64,000 nucleotides of DNA from Morella rubra (GCA_003952965.2 CM025850.1:12254663-12318662), one strand, 5' to 3'. Shown: positions 37,109-48,815, counted from the stretch's first letter. Program-made: numbers and translations. The notes: generated by a model from the letters alone, not told the origin.

Positions 37109-38012
37109 TCAGGAAAGAAACGGAAAAAGGAAAAGACCGACGAAGTTTTCGTGGATGTTTCTCGTCTTTGAGTCGGATATACATGTGGAAAACTAAATCT
37201 CGGGAAAAAAAATAAAAAAAAAAGAGAAAGTTTGGAATAAAATTAGTAATGTTTGAGAGCCAATTTTTAAAATTTTCATCTCAATAAAATAATTTTTTAA
37301 AATTCTCTATTCGTATTAAATTATTATTTTTTACTTTAAATAAATACAAAAAAATTTATTTAAATCATATCTCTTCACTTGTTTTACCAAGAATACAACA
37401 CTAAACTCCAGGTCAAGGTTCCAACTCTGTTGCCTCTTCCAATGAGTCCTCAACGTTAGCGAATGCCTCCGAAGGTCCGGAAGATTCTCATAAAACCGCC
37501 TGATATACACGCATCCTTTGCATTGCAGTTTCAGAATTGTTATTCCTTTCTATAATGACTTGGTAGAGCCTATTTATACCAAATGTATTCTTGCATGATA
37601 ATATACAGTGAAAATATTCTTCGTATCATTTTCTTTACGAATTCTTTAGTCTACCATTTTAAACCCCCTAACATTTTCGCAATAAAACACTGCCATGTTT
37701 CATGGATGTTTCTCATCTTTGGGTCCGACGAACAGAGTAGTCTTTCGATAGAGAAACCAAGCAGGGCCGGGTGTAAAAACAGTCTTTTTTTCTTCTTCTC
37801 GGCCTTTGCCCATATATATCACAATTCTCACGTTGCAAAGGCTGATGCGATGACTCACTGGATGATTTGACAGCGAAGGGAGACAATGAAACACGAAAAC
37901 GCACTCACTGACGTGAGTCATTTTAAATAATTGAACGTCAGAGGTGAGCGACTAGACAACGAGTTCCCGATTTCGCGGTTATTCTCTTGCGCATGCCCTC
38001 ACGTCCAGACCC

Positions 38013-38019
38013 TATAAAT
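38013..38019 (+). promoter_or_regulatory. TATA box of the CYP81 gene
   Basis: TATAAAT lies 98 bp before the ATG in CCTATAAATTATACC. In the duplicated copy the same place reads TGTAAAT (46304-46310). Confidence 0.6.
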
Positions 38020-38110
38020 TATACCAGATCTTAAAGGAAGCTGCCACCAATAATCGAAATCCTTTAATACATCATCGTACGTCGTCTGCACATATCAAAG
38101 ACCGACAACA

Positions 38111-39977
38111 ATGGAAGACTTCTTGCTGTACTCCTCTCTTTCTCTTCTTGTCCTCCTCGTTGCTTACAAGCTCTCCATTCAATCAAGAAGACCACCCAAG
38201 CACCTCCCTCTCAGCCCACCTTCTCTTCCAATTTTAGGCAATCTCCATCTCGTTAAAAAGCCACTTCACCGTACTTTCCATATCCTCTCACAGAAATACG
38301 GCCAAGTTTTCTCTCTTCGATTTGGTTCACGTCTCGTGGTGATCGTGTCGTCCCCATCTGTAGTCGAGGAATGCTTCACCAAATATGACATTGTTCTAGC
38401 CAACCGCCCTCCCACACTAGGCGGCAAGCACCTCGCTTACAACCACACCACTCTTGCATCTGCCCCTTATGGTGACCACTGGCGCAACCTTCGTCGTATC
38501 AGCTCTCTTAAGATCTTCTCAACTAATTGCCTCAACATGTCTTTGGGCATTCGAAGAGACGAAGTCAAGCACTTGTTACAAAATCTGTCACGTAACTCGT
38601 GCCAGGATTTCGCCAAAGTGGAGCTAAAATCAATGTTCTCAGAGCTCACCTTTAATATCATAATGAGAATGGTGGCAGGGAAGCGTTACTATAGCTATGG
38701 GGAGGACGTGAAGGATGAGGAAGAAGCGAGACAGTTTAGGGAGATAATAAAAGAGGCCTTCGCGAATGCAGGGGTGTCAAATCCTGGAGAATCCGTCTCC
38801 CTGTTGCGGTGGATTGACTACGGGAGTTTAGAAAAGAGGATGATGGGACTCGGCAAGAAGATGGATGCATTCTTGCAAGGTCTCATTGATGAGAAGAGGA
38901 ATTCGCAGGAGGAGGGGAACACTATGATTGACCATCTGCTTTCTTTACAAACATCACAATCGGAATACTATACCGATCAGATTATCAAAGGGCTTATTCA
39001 GGTAGTCCAGTGCATCTTCTTGATTGCCCCAAAAAAAAAAAAAAAATCCAGTGCATATCTCTTGCAAGATATGTTTTTTTGGTCCTCGGTGGAAAAAAAG
39101 TAGGATATATCCAAAATGAAAGATGAAAAGATGATGCACATCATGGGAATTGCCAGTAGGAAGCATGGCCTTACGCTTAATTACTTGGATTTTATAATAG
39201 CGACTAATTCATTATTAATGAAGCTGACAGAATAGATGAGCAAAAATACCTTTAAACCATTTTTGGTTTCGCTGCTTCCATGCATTTAATTTTAATCAAA
39301 GATAGATAAAAGTTCTAACTAATATCTATAATCTTCTGAACGTAACTGTGCAGGTTTTGGTATTTGCTGGAACTGATACCTCAGCAGTAACATTGGAATG
39401 GGCAATGTCTAATTTGCTTAACAATCCTGATACATTGAAGAAGGCTAGAGCAGAACTGGACAGTGAAATTGGACAAGAGAAATTGATCGACGAATCGGAT
39501 ATTTCCAAATTACACTACCTTCAAAATATAATTTTGGAGACCCTTCGTTTGTATCCCGCAGCTCCATTGCTAGTCCCACACATGGCCTCAGAAGATTGTA
39601 CCATTGGAGGATATGATGTTCCAAGTAAAACAATCGTACTGATCAATGCATGGGCTATACATAGAGACCCCAAGTTGTGGGATGATGCAATTAGTTTTAA
39701 GCCTGAGAGGTTTGAAAGCGAAGAAGGTGATGCATATAAGTTGATGCCATTTGGAATAGGGAGGAGGGCTTGCCCTGGGGCAAGCCTTGCTCAACGTACG
39801 ATCAACTTGGCTTTAGGGTCATTGATTCAATGCTTTGAGTGGAAAAGGGTTGATGAGGCAGAAGTTGACATGACAGAGGGTAATGGTATGACCATGCCCA
39901 AAGCTGTGCCATTGGAGGCTATGTGTAGAGCCCGCTCAATCATGAATAAGGTTCTTTATGAGTCTCTGGATGTTTGA
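38111..39977 (+). CDS. Cytochrome P450, CYP81 family
   Basis: This is an ER-anchored heme monooxygenase of the CYP81 family, whose members hydroxylate specialised metabolites such as isoflavones, lignans and indole glucosinolates; the substrate here is unknown. Two exons, 38111-39001 and 39354-39977, encode 504 aa, the usual length, with the intron at the conserved position before the I helix. Residues 1-24 form the membrane anchor. [12 protein letters not shown] (36-47) is the hinge. The I-helix AGTDTS is at 302-307, ETLR (ExxR) at 359-362, PERF at 414-417, and the heme loop [10 protein letters not shown] at 430-439 with Cys437. All key residues are present. A TATA box lies 98 bp upstream. 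A broken paralogue lies at 46710-50393. Family assignment is firm; the subfamily is not. Confidence 0.93.
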
Positions 39978-40177
39978 ATAGTTATCTCAAGTTTCAAGTA
40001 TGCATTAGTTATCTTTTTTAAATTAAGGTTTATGTAATCATTAGTTAACTGTACGGCATCGTGGCAATAAATTATATTACACTGTGGTAATGCATCCATG
40101 TACGTACATTTGGTTTTACTGGAAATTAGAAGTCGTACCAATTTCGAAGCTTTGTTTAGATAATGAGAAATAGAGTT

Positions 40178-40420
40178 GTTGCCATTTGGGTTGGAAAGGA
40201 GGGCTTGTCCCGGGGTAGGCCTTTCCCAACGCACGATAAGCTTGACTCTGGGGTCCTAATTGATTCAATGCTAATTAGAGTAGTAAAGGGATAGCGAGGA
40301 AGAAGTACTTGACATGGAAGAAGAAAATTGGATCACTATGCCTAAAGCCGTGCCTCTAGAGGCAATGTGTAAAGCGCATCCCCCATCATGAAAAAGATTT
40401 TGTCTGATACTGTCAATAAT
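40178..40420 (+). pseudogene. Tail-only relic of another P450
   Basis: The sequence resembles the heme loop to C-terminus of a CYP81: LPFGLGRRACPG, then TISLTLGS and, after disruptions, [16 protein letters not shown]. Stops and frameshifts break it, and no upstream exon survives. A matching, further deleted relic sits at 50595-50765, so it predates the duplication. Confidence 0.75.
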
Positions 40421-40996
40421 GTATGAAGAATGTCATTGAGCTTGAAGCTGCAGGTAGCATAGTTTGTACCATGGACCAAAAAGTGTATCCGTACGTTGAA
40501 GAATCGCATTTGCTCCTACAGCACAATCGCGCTGCTTTCCTTAAATCATGTTTGTCCCATCAATTTATACCCAAGATTGATGCAAATTTCATTCAAGATA
40601 AAATGAAGCCCGAATTGAATCTGCTTGTTTATTTGCGTGAAAAAAAAATCCTAATACTTGATACTTTTTTAAATTCTTATACTTCCTTTTTGCCACAAAA
40701 GCGCCACCCATGCCTACGCCGCACGCGCGTGTGGTGCATCATAGCCACCACGTATAGCTTTGCACTAAAGTAAGTATTTTTGAAATTTCTACATTAATAA
40801 ATGTCTTCCCAGATTTCTCATATAGACTCCCCGTAAAAAAATTTCCTAAAGTTTCCAATCCTCAAAATATTAGATATATATAATAATATTTTGAAAAACG
40901 TTAACACGTATATATTGTGTTTATAGTAGGTACTAAGCATTATGAAACTAGATACAACTTTGATTGCATTTCATAGGAATCTATACTTTTTTCTTT
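40421..40996. other. Duplicated 3' flank, no gene
   Basis: A 116-codon frame at 40423-40773 has no recognised domain. Most of its sequence recurs at 50763-51060 in unit 2 with indels, so it is not under obvious coding constraint. Confidence 0.5.
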
Positions 40997-41384
40997 GGGT
41001 TAAATACACTTTGCCCCTTATCTTTGGGGTCATTTACACTTTGCACCCTAATGTATTATTTTTGAGACATTGGACCCATAAAGTTACACATTTTTTCAAT
41101 TTAGACCCCGTACCCAAATTGCTCCTCAATTTAGATGGATTCCGTCAAAAATTTTACACATTGCCCTCTTATTTTTGGGGGTATTTACACATTGCTCTCT
41201 TTATCTTTAGAAAAATTTACACATTACACCCCACATTTTGACAAAATCCGTCTAAATTGACGAACAATTTGGGTACGGGTCCAAATTGAAAAAATGTGTA
41301 AGTTAAAGGTCCAATGTCTCAAAAATAATACAGTGCAAAGTATAAATGACCCTAAAGATAAGAGAGTCAAAGTGTATTTAACTA
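40997..41384. mobile_element. 388-bp MITE (MULE-type), young insertion
   Basis: The arms begin GGGTTAAATACACTTTG and end in the reverse complement of TAGTTAAATACACTTTG. They extend about 120 bp with GGGGTCATTTACACTTTGCA, TTTGAGACATTGGACC and GTACCCAAATTG blocks. A perfect 9-bp duplication TTTTTCTTT flanks it (40988-40996 and 41385-41393). Unit 2 has the empty site at about 51226-51242. Confidence 0.9.
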
Positions 41385-42900
41385 TTTTTCTTTTGTCCTC
41401 ACATAAGGCATCAATAACAGACAATGATAAAATTAATTAAGAAAGTGGTTGGACGTTGGGGAGATAAATATGGACCACATATTTGACAGGGAGAATCTAT
41501 TATCTCTGTCTTCTGGATAGTTTGGTTTGGTTTTGAAAACGTTGGATAGTGGTTAGCTATTAAGAAAGTCTAATTTGCAAGAGATGGGGGTTAGAAAACA
41601 AAAACTCAGGAAAGAAAAGAAGAAAGGAAAAGACCGAAACAAATGTTTTCGTAAATATTTCTCATCTTTGAGTTGGATGTACACTTACAGAGTCTTTAAT
41701 AAAAAAAGGTTGCTATTTTGGGCTTGTGAAAACGGACCGGCTTAATCGACACTGCTCTTTTCCATATCAAGGTCTCTTACAAATGATAACGGGCCGCTTT
41801 TTCTTCCCACGTGTTGGGATTTAGTTTTGATGATTAAAAGTGTAATGGCCTGGCCCAAACTCCAAACAGAAAGAATATTGTATAAACTACTTACATGGTT
41901 TCTCCAGCCCAATATTTCAAAAGTATTTATTCCAGTCAGCAAAATAATAATATTCATGAACAGTAAAATAACGACTTCCCGAAAATAGTTTCAACATTAC
42001 AATATATCAAGATAAATATTTCAAATGAGAACACCCTTACCACCAATCGGCATTCAAAAAATACTACAAGCTAATAATTTTTCTACCAAGTCATGAGCAT
42101 ACGTCAAACAAATAATCAATGGAACACTTTGTAACATAAGTAAATTTGTATGCTTATATATATAAAAATGACACATACATATATACATTTTATAACGAAA
42201 CTTAACGTGATGATATCATAAAAATTTAATATAAATCATAACACATTCATATACAGAGGATGCAAAACATAACTTATATATACAAAAATGACCCATTCAT
42301 ATATACATTTTATAACATAACTTAACATGATAATATCATAAAATTTAAGATCAATCATAAAACATTCATATACATAGGATACATAACATAAGTAAATAGG
42401 CTCTCTCTATATATAAATGTTACTAATTACTAAATGTAAAGTAATAGTGTATTACGTATACCTAAACATACACATAACAATACCTAAACATAAACATAAC
42501 AATAATAGAGATATATAATATATACAAATGTACTATTTATAGGTACAAATATATATGTTATATATATAACTGTAAGTATGCAAATATATTCTTATTTACA
42601 TGTATTTTTTTAATACGAGCTTTTAAATGAGTTCAAATGAGCTGAGTCGAGCTTATACGAGCTTTGTTCACGAGTCTATATCGAGTCGAGCTAAGTTTAA
42701 TCAAGTTTGACTCGTTTAATAATTGAGCTAAAAATTGTATTCAAACTCGGCTTGTTTATTAAACGAATCGAGCTTGAACTAGCTTATACGAGCCGAGTTC
42801 GAATGTTCATGAATAACTCAGTTCATTTACAGCTCTATGCAGATGTTTATATATACCAGAAAATAATTTAAACTATCCAAAATACCATCACCAAGTATCA
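41385..42900. other. Spacer between the two units
   Basis: No gene. It holds the repeat that closes unit 1 (41715-41960), an AT-rich tandem repeat, and at about 42600-42835 a block rich in GAGTCGAGCT and CGAGCTT ending CATTTACAGCTCTA, which resembles one end of a hAT-type element whose other end I could not find. Confidence 0.45.
42150..42400. repeat. AT-rich tandem repeat, two copies of about 125 bp
   Basis: The phrase CATATATACATTTTATAACR followed by AACTTAACRTGATRATATCA and ACATTCATATACAKAGGAT occurs twice in tandem with few differences. Confidence 0.75.
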
Positions 42901-42913
42901 AAGACGAGCAATT

Positions 42914-43016
42914 ATGGAAGACATCTTGCTATACTCGTCCCTATCTGTTCTTGTCCTTCTCGCTCTCAAGCTTTGCCTTCAATCAAGAACAAAATCCAAG
43001 CACCTCCCATCAAGCT
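42914..43016 (+). pseudogene. CYP81 N-terminal relic 2
   Basis: It starts with an ATG and reads [20 protein letters not shown], a P450 membrane anchor, then CLQSRTKSKHLPSS before diverging. No further P450 sequence follows. It is the partner of the relic at 37003. Confidence 0.75.
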
Positions 43017-43054
43017 CAGGAAAGAAACGGAAAAAGGAAAAGACCAAAGTTTTC

Positions 43055-43202
43055 AGACCGATATCCTCTGCAATTTGTTGATCGAATTACAGGGGGCAAT
43101 TCTGTGAAAGAAAGAGAGAGTGGGTGGGTCCCACCCACTCTCTCTTTCTCTCACCGAATTTTCCCTGCAATTTGGTCAGCGAATTGTAGGGGATACTCCT
43201 CC
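43055..43202. mobile_element. 148-bp near-perfect hairpin MITE
   Basis: Two arms of about 73 bp meet at a single central T, with GAGAGAGTGGGTGGG and its exact complement at the tip. An 8-bp duplication AAGTTTTC flanks it (43047-43054 and 43203-43210). The paralogous site at about 37143-37150 is empty. Confidence 0.9.
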
Positions 43203-43210
43203 AAGTTTTC

Positions 43211-43794
43211 GTGGATGTTTCTCATCTCTGAGTTAGATGTACATGTGGAAAACTAAAGCTCAGGAAAAAGAAAAAGAAAAAAAGAAAGTCTGGAACAATT
43301 AATGTTTCATGGATGTTTCTCATCTTTGGGTCTGATGAACAGTGTATTCTTTTGTTCAATAAAACCAAGTAGGGCCGGGTGTCCATCGGAGGAGAAAAGC
43401 AGTCTTTTTCCTTTCTTCTCGACCTTTGCCCATATATATCACAATTCTCACGTTGCAAAGACTTATGCGATGACCATAAGACTTGAAAACGAACTCACTG
43501 ACGTGAGTCATTTTAAATAATTGAATATCAGACTCGTAGTGACGAAAACAGGATTGAATTTGAAGGAGGAAACTCTTAAGGCGGAAAAAAAAAAAAATTC
43601 CTACGTAATGCAGAAAAAATGTATTAGAGTTAAAATATCAAAAATTAAGGACTAAAAACATTAAAAATATTGAAATACACATAACGTACTAATTGTTGAG
43701 GCTGAGAGGCGGCAATTAGATCCTACGGGTCTGCATCTTCTGAAAACATTGCAAAATAACTTCATTCTCAATAGTTTCCTCATTTCCTATCTAT
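43211..43794. other. Duplicated leader block and spacer
   Basis: 43307-43525 matches 37693-37930. From about 43535 on the sequence is unit-2-specific. No gene. Confidence 0.5.
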
Positions 43795-44090
43795 TAAGGT
43801 TATTGCAATTCGAGATTCATTTTCCATTATAGCAGCTGTGTTTCGTGACCATCAGGGACTTTTTTATGGTACTGCAACTCATAAGCTAGACCAATTAGAT
43901 CCAGTTGTAGTTGAGGTTGAGACACTGTTTGGTATCTCAGAGGCTCATAAGAAAGGGTTTTCTAATATCTTTTTAGAGGGAGACTCGTCTATAATGATAC
44001 AAGTGATTAACTTTTTCCCAAGACATGTGGAGTGAAAAATTCATGGGATTGTTTGTGCTATTCGGAAAGAATTGTTTTGATTTATCAATA
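43795..44090 (+). mobile_element. LINE fragment with RNase H-like domain
   Basis: A plus-strand frame (open from 43838 to 44035) reads FRDHQGLFYGTATHKL, VEVETLFGISEAHKKG, then IFLEGDSSIMIQVI and IHGIVCAIRKEL. These are the RNase H fold motifs found at the end of plant LINE polyproteins. Only this domain remains, with one in-frame stop. Confidence 0.75.
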
Positions 44091-44634
44091 AAGAGTTCTT
44101 GTTTTGATTTTAAAACAAAAATTAAAAAAAATGAAAATTTGATACAAAAATAAAATAAAATAAAACTTGAAGCTAATAGAGAAGTTGATAGATAATTTTG
44201 ACATTCAAACACCACCTAAATATCTCATTTAGATGTAAGAGTTAAAAAAATAGGTGCAGAATATGCACAAATTGTATACAATTAATGAGAATTTGATGAA
44301 AAAAATAAAATAAAACTTGAAGAGAATAGAGAAGTTGATAGATATTTGACAGCATAAATAAAGTGAGCAAATTTTCACTTCGAAATAAAAGAACCACAAG
44401 TAGCAGTGATTTCAATTGCAAACTTTAAACATTTTCCTTGGAAAAAAAAATATTTTTCCTCCCTTTTACATGAAACAAAACTGCCCAAATTCCCCCCCTC
44501 TCCTCTCTGCTCTTATAGTATTTTTAGGCTGGGTTTTAAAGGGGACAGCCTGGCAGATTAGTAAAAAAATAAAAAATTCAAACTTTTTACATGGGCCAAC
44601 CGGGGTCCCTAGATCCACCAAGGGTCGTCAAAGA
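44091..44634. other. AT-rich spacer
   Basis: It contains a direct repeat of a phrase with TAAAATAAAACTTGAAG and TAATAGAGAAGTTGATAGAT (about 44153-44195 and 44305-44345). No gene. Confidence 0.5.
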
Positions 44635-46219
44635 TAGGGATGAACAAGTGTCGGGTCGGTTTGGATCCAGTTGGGTCCACATTGATACATACCGGTTGAC
44701 CTAAACCGACTCGCTAGATGGACCCGAGTGTGCAGGCTTATTTGAGCCCGCCCGAACCCGATCCGATTGCATCAGTTCAGGTTCGGGTGGGTTAATTCCT
44801 GGGTTGGCTTTTTTTTTTCCTAAATAAACAATATTATTACCAAGGAACAAACAATCTCAAGGTAGAATCTAAGGATTGTCGCATGCGAGAATCTCAAGGC
44901 GGAATTCCTGGGTTGGCTTACTTTCTTTTTATTGTTTCAAATGGTATGAAAATCACAATCCCGCGAGAAAAGCAGCCCAGCTATCGACAAACGACTCAGA
45001 ATTTCCTCCACTAAAATCGACATTGACAAGTTTATTGCATCAAAAAGGAAATGTTCATATCAACGAGATTCCCTTGGATTTGGTTCCCCTTTCTTGCTTA
45101 AAATATAACCCTTTGGCTAAAGGGAAGAACAGTAACTTCCCATTTAGAACACATATATCTGGTTGAAAATGGAAAAGTTGCATCCTGCAGCTCTTTCCTT
45201 GTCAATAAAGCCACACAAATTATAGCACTAAATCATAAAATGGAAGCAACCCAATAACTAAACTTATCGAGCAATAAAATAATACCCAAATCATAAAGAA
45301 GTACCCATAAAAGATTATATTTTCTCATACAAAAAATGAACCAATTACAGTCAACGCGAAAGCCTTGTGGAAAATAGTTTAAGGCTTAGCAAAGTTCAGA
45401 GGAAGCCTAGTAAATCAAGCTAAAACTTGCTTCATCGCATTTGAATTGGACAAAATAGCCAATTGAAAAAGAAAAACCAGACAAACCAACAATCACGGAA
45501 AAGAAAGAGCAGAATGTTTAGTTTTGTGGAATTAACAAGGAAGTCTGATAAATGCACTGTCAGCCCAAATTACCCTATTCCTTAAGTCACATTAGAAACA
45601 AAACAAGAAAGAACTTTCAAACCCTTGATGCCTGCATGTTTCCACAAACGCAAGAAAGAACTTTCAAACCCTTGATGCCCGTATGTTTCCACAGATGAGA
45701 CCCAGAAGCAACTTTCAAACTCTTTGCCCGCATGTTTGCACAAACACCCAAGACCCAGAAACAACTTTCACATCAAGATCTCCAAGAAATCTCCTCCTCT
45801 GTTATAAGTTTCTTTGGCTTCTTCTTTGAGAAATCTACTGGAAAAATCATAAAAATTATATTTTTTCTTACGAAACAGTTTCCAGAGGAGAGAGCACTAC
45901 TGGAATGAGTCATAGTGGGTGTTTTTTCATCTTTTGTTTCTCACTCATCTACCTCCCAGAGATCTTCGAATCTGGCTAGGAGGAGGCAAACGGTGACGGG
46001 TTAAGGCTTGAACGAGGCTGACTACGTAGGGTTTAGGAAATATACAAGAATTCGGGCGGGTTGGGCGAGCTGAGGTAAACATGCGGTATACCGAGGCCCG
46101 ACCCGACTATAGACGGGCCCAAATACTCTGGGCCCGACCCTTATACACAACTGAATTCAGGTCGATTTCAGTCGGGCTCGGGTCAAGCGGTCGAGTCAGA
46201 TAAGCCATGTACAACCCTA
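44635..46219. mobile_element. hAT-like non-autonomous element
   Basis: The left end is TAGGGATGAACAAGTG and the right end the reverse complement of TAGGGTTGTACATGGC. Both ends continue into GC-rich sequence with GGGTCGG/GGGCCCGACCC phrases. Flanking 8-mers agree only 5 of 8, so the target duplication is poor. The internal 1.3 kb has no recognised coding domain. Confidence 0.5.
45610..45770. repeat. Tandem repeat, three diverged copies of about 50-55 bp
   Basis: Each copy contains AACTTTCAAAC, then CTTTGCC or CTTGATGCC, then TGTTTCCACAAACG or a variant. Confidence 0.75.
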
Positions 46220-46345
46220 GTTAGAGGTGAGCGAATAGACAACGAGTTCCTGATTTCACAGTTAATCTCCTGCGCATGCTTTCACAAGTCACGTCCAAAC
46301 CTTGTAAATTGTTCCAGATCTTAAAAGGAAGCTACCACCAATTAT

Positions 46346-46635
46346 CCTTTTTTTTCTTAACAAAAGAAAACCATAACAAACATACCCAGCGACTTAATTA
46401 GTCGCAGTCACAGCTGCGAATATCAATAGGGATACAAAATGGGTCCAAAAATGCTCTACCGGATAGCCCATTTAGCTAATAGGTGCGGCAAATAATTCTG
46501 ATGGCGAGGAACCCACTTGAAAGTCCAACCAGCAAGCACCAAACGAAGAAGTCGCTTCATGCAGAGAGCGGATAAAATTCAACAGAAGAGGTCTAGTCTC
46601 AACAGCGCCTATCCAGGACTGCCAAAGAGCAATGC
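46346..46635 (-). mobile_element. 5'-truncated LINE insertion with target duplication
   Basis: A T-tract at 46346-46357 is the poly-A tail of a minus-strand insertion. Upstream on the minus strand the piece reads AVETRPLLLNFIRSLHEATS, then LAKWAI, an RNase H end. The flanks AAGCTACCACCAATTAT (46329-46345) and AAGCTGCCACGAATAAT (46636-46652) form a 17-bp duplication with a few changes. Unit 1 has the uninterrupted site at about 38039-38056. Confidence 0.85.
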
Positions 46636-47021
46636 AAGCTGCCACGAATAATAGAAATCGTTTAAATATATTATCGTACGTCGTCTGCACATATCAAAGA
46701 CAAACAACAATGGAAGACATCTTGTTGTACTCCTCTCTCTTTCTCTCTTCTTGTCCTCCTCGTTGCTTACAAGCTCTCCATTCAATCAAGAAGAACACCC
46801 AAGCACGTCCCTCCCAGCCCACCTTCTCTTCCAATTTTAGGCCATCTCCATCTCCATCTCGTTAAAAAGCCACTTCACCGTACTTTCCATCGCCTCTCAC
46901 AGAAATACGGCCAGGTTTTCTCTCTTCAATTTGGTTCCCATCTCGTGGTGATTGTGTCGTCCCCATCTGTAGTCGAGGAATGCTTCACCAAATATGACAT
47001 TGTTCTAGCCAACCACCTACC

Positions 47022-47371
47022 TATTGGGAAAAGCGGCACGAAAATTAAAGAATTGGACACCAAGAATTTACGTGGTTCGGCCCCAATCCGGCTTACGTCC
47101 ACCCAGAGCAATTTTATTAAGAAAGCTTAAGAAAATCACTCTCCCCACCTAATACAATAGTCACACCACCCTCATTCTCTTCCTCTCTCTCTGCCCAATG
47201 CTCATGCACTCTCACGCACGCCTTATTTTATAACATAAGCCACTATTTATAGGAAAAGATACAAAGAGAAACCCTAAAAGAAACCCAGATAAACTTGAAG
47301 TGGGGACCAAGTAGACTTCTACTCAAAGTCTACTTCTATTCCAAGTCTATCTTATGGGTGTGGACCCCACA
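47022..47371 (-). repeat. 3' LTR of the copia-derived element
   Basis: It pairs with 48471-48815 and contains GGCACGAAAA, ACGTGGTTCGGCC and CTACTTCTATTCCAA blocks. Confidence 0.88.
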
Positions 47372-48470
47372 AATCTCCCCCTCCATACCCATAAGGGAAG
47401 AATCTGTTCCTGACATCTTTTGATTAAGTGCATCCCGAGCTCCCATCAGTAGAACCTTCCTGCAACTTTAGTGTCTGTTGCTCCCCTTGCTCACCACCCC
47501 TTGCATCCTTTTTCTATTGGCACTCCAATCTCGTCCTTGTCACCAGATGACCAACCACACTCCCATCTGAGTGTCCTGCACCCCCGCCTAGGGTGCCCGC
47601 ATCCCTTGCTTGTACCATCGGACCCATGTAGAATAGTATCTCCCCCTGCTCTTGCATCTCCATCGGCTGGTACCATGCACCTTCGCGTGCTACACGAAGT
47701 TAGAGTTATCAGTCACCACTGAGGCTTCTGATGATTTCCCTTTCTTCCACTTTGCCTCGTCAATCCCCTCTGGTTTCTTACCCTCGTTCCCCAATGGATC
47801 GTACATATCCTTTGCATAAAGGATATCCTCCATCCGTGGCTTCCAACTCATGTAATTTGTAGCAGATAACATCATCATACCGATAACCATACCCTCCGCC
47901 ATCTCAATTAACACTGATAGAGACCGAATTTTGAAATTCTGACTGCACCAATGGATCCGAAATGGCCCAAAACCTTAAAAACTAGTCTGATATGCTCGAA
48001 AACCGGCCTAAAAGCCCTTGAACCGGCTGAAAAACCACCCTGGAACAAAACTGGAATCTTTCGAAATATTCCGATTCCCCGGAATATTCTTCGCTGACGT
48101 GGTGCTGACTAGGACCCGCTATTGACGTGGCAATGCTGACGTGGCACTGACGTGGCTGACGTGGCTAGACACGTGGCAGTACACTGTGCTCGCGCGTGTG
48201 GTGCGTGTGGTGAGTGAGGACCATGCACCCTACCTCTCTTCGGCGCGTGGGGCACGTGTGGCACATGGACGGCGTTGTCTGAATGCTTTCGGCGTGTGAC
48301 GGCGCGTCGTAGCTCTTCCGGCGACGAGGTTTCGACCTCTGGCTTCGTCTCGACCTCCTCTATAGGCTGCTGCCCTCCAATCTCTGATTGGAACACTTTT
48401 AATTTTCGAACCTTCTCTGCTTCACCCGAAAAACCGACTCCAGCCCCTCGAACCAGCCTCTGATACCACT

Positions 48471-48815
48471 TGTTGGGAAAAGCGGCACGAAAACTAAAGA
48501 ATTGGATACCAAGAATTTACGTGGTTCGGCCCAATCCGGCCTACGTCCACCCCAGAGCAATTTTATTAAGAAAGCTTAAGAAAATCACTCTCCCCGCCCA
48601 ATACAATAGTCACACTACCCTCTTTTCTTCCTCTCTCTCTGCCCAATGCTCACGCACTCTCACGCACGCCTTCTCCTATAACATAAGCCATTATTTATAG
48701 GAAAAGATACAAAGAGAAACCCTAAAAGAAACCCAGATAAACTTGAAGTGGGGACCAAGTAGACTTATACTCAAAGTCTACTTCTATTCCAAATCTATCT
48801 TTGTGGACCCCAACA
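48471..48815 (-). repeat. 5' LTR of the copia-derived element
   Basis: It adjoins the primer-binding site and ends ACCCCAACA before the resumed P450 exon. Confidence 0.88.

Larger units (their letters stand above)
36930..41960 (+). repeat. CYP81 segmental duplication, unit 1
   Basis: This unit holds an N-terminal P450 fragment, a shared block around 37693-37945 (GGATGTTTCTCATCTTTGGG, CCCATATATATCACAATTCT), the intact CYP81 gene, a P450 tail relic and the closing repeat near 41715-41960. The same order recurs at 42838-52020. Sequence of about 470 bp (37220-37690) is present only here. Confidence 0.8.
47022..48815 (-). mobile_element. Short Ty1/copia-derived LTR element, broken or non-autonomous
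   Basis: Two LTRs (47022-47371 and 48471-48815) have TGTTGGG...CCCAACA-type ends, and CTACC/CCACC flanks form the target duplication. On the minus strand the site next to the right LTR reads TGGTATCAGAGG, an initiator-tRNA primer site. A purine-rich tract precedes the other LTR. The 1.1-kb inside keeps only the start of a copia-type gag (LSATNYMSWKPRMEDILY, around 47.7-47.9 kb) and no polymerase or integrase. LTRs differ by about 5 percent by eye, so it is a few million years old. It sits in exon 1 of the P450 copy. Confidence 0.88.

Noticed and set aside
40423-40773. 116-codon plus-strand frame after the CYP81 gene as a small gene
   Set aside because: The duplicated sequence in unit 2 carries indels that do not respect the frame, and no domain is recognisable.
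48109-48396. 95-codon minus-strand frame with proline and histidine repeats
   Set aside because: It lies inside the copia-derived element and has low complexity; it is treated as part of that fossil.
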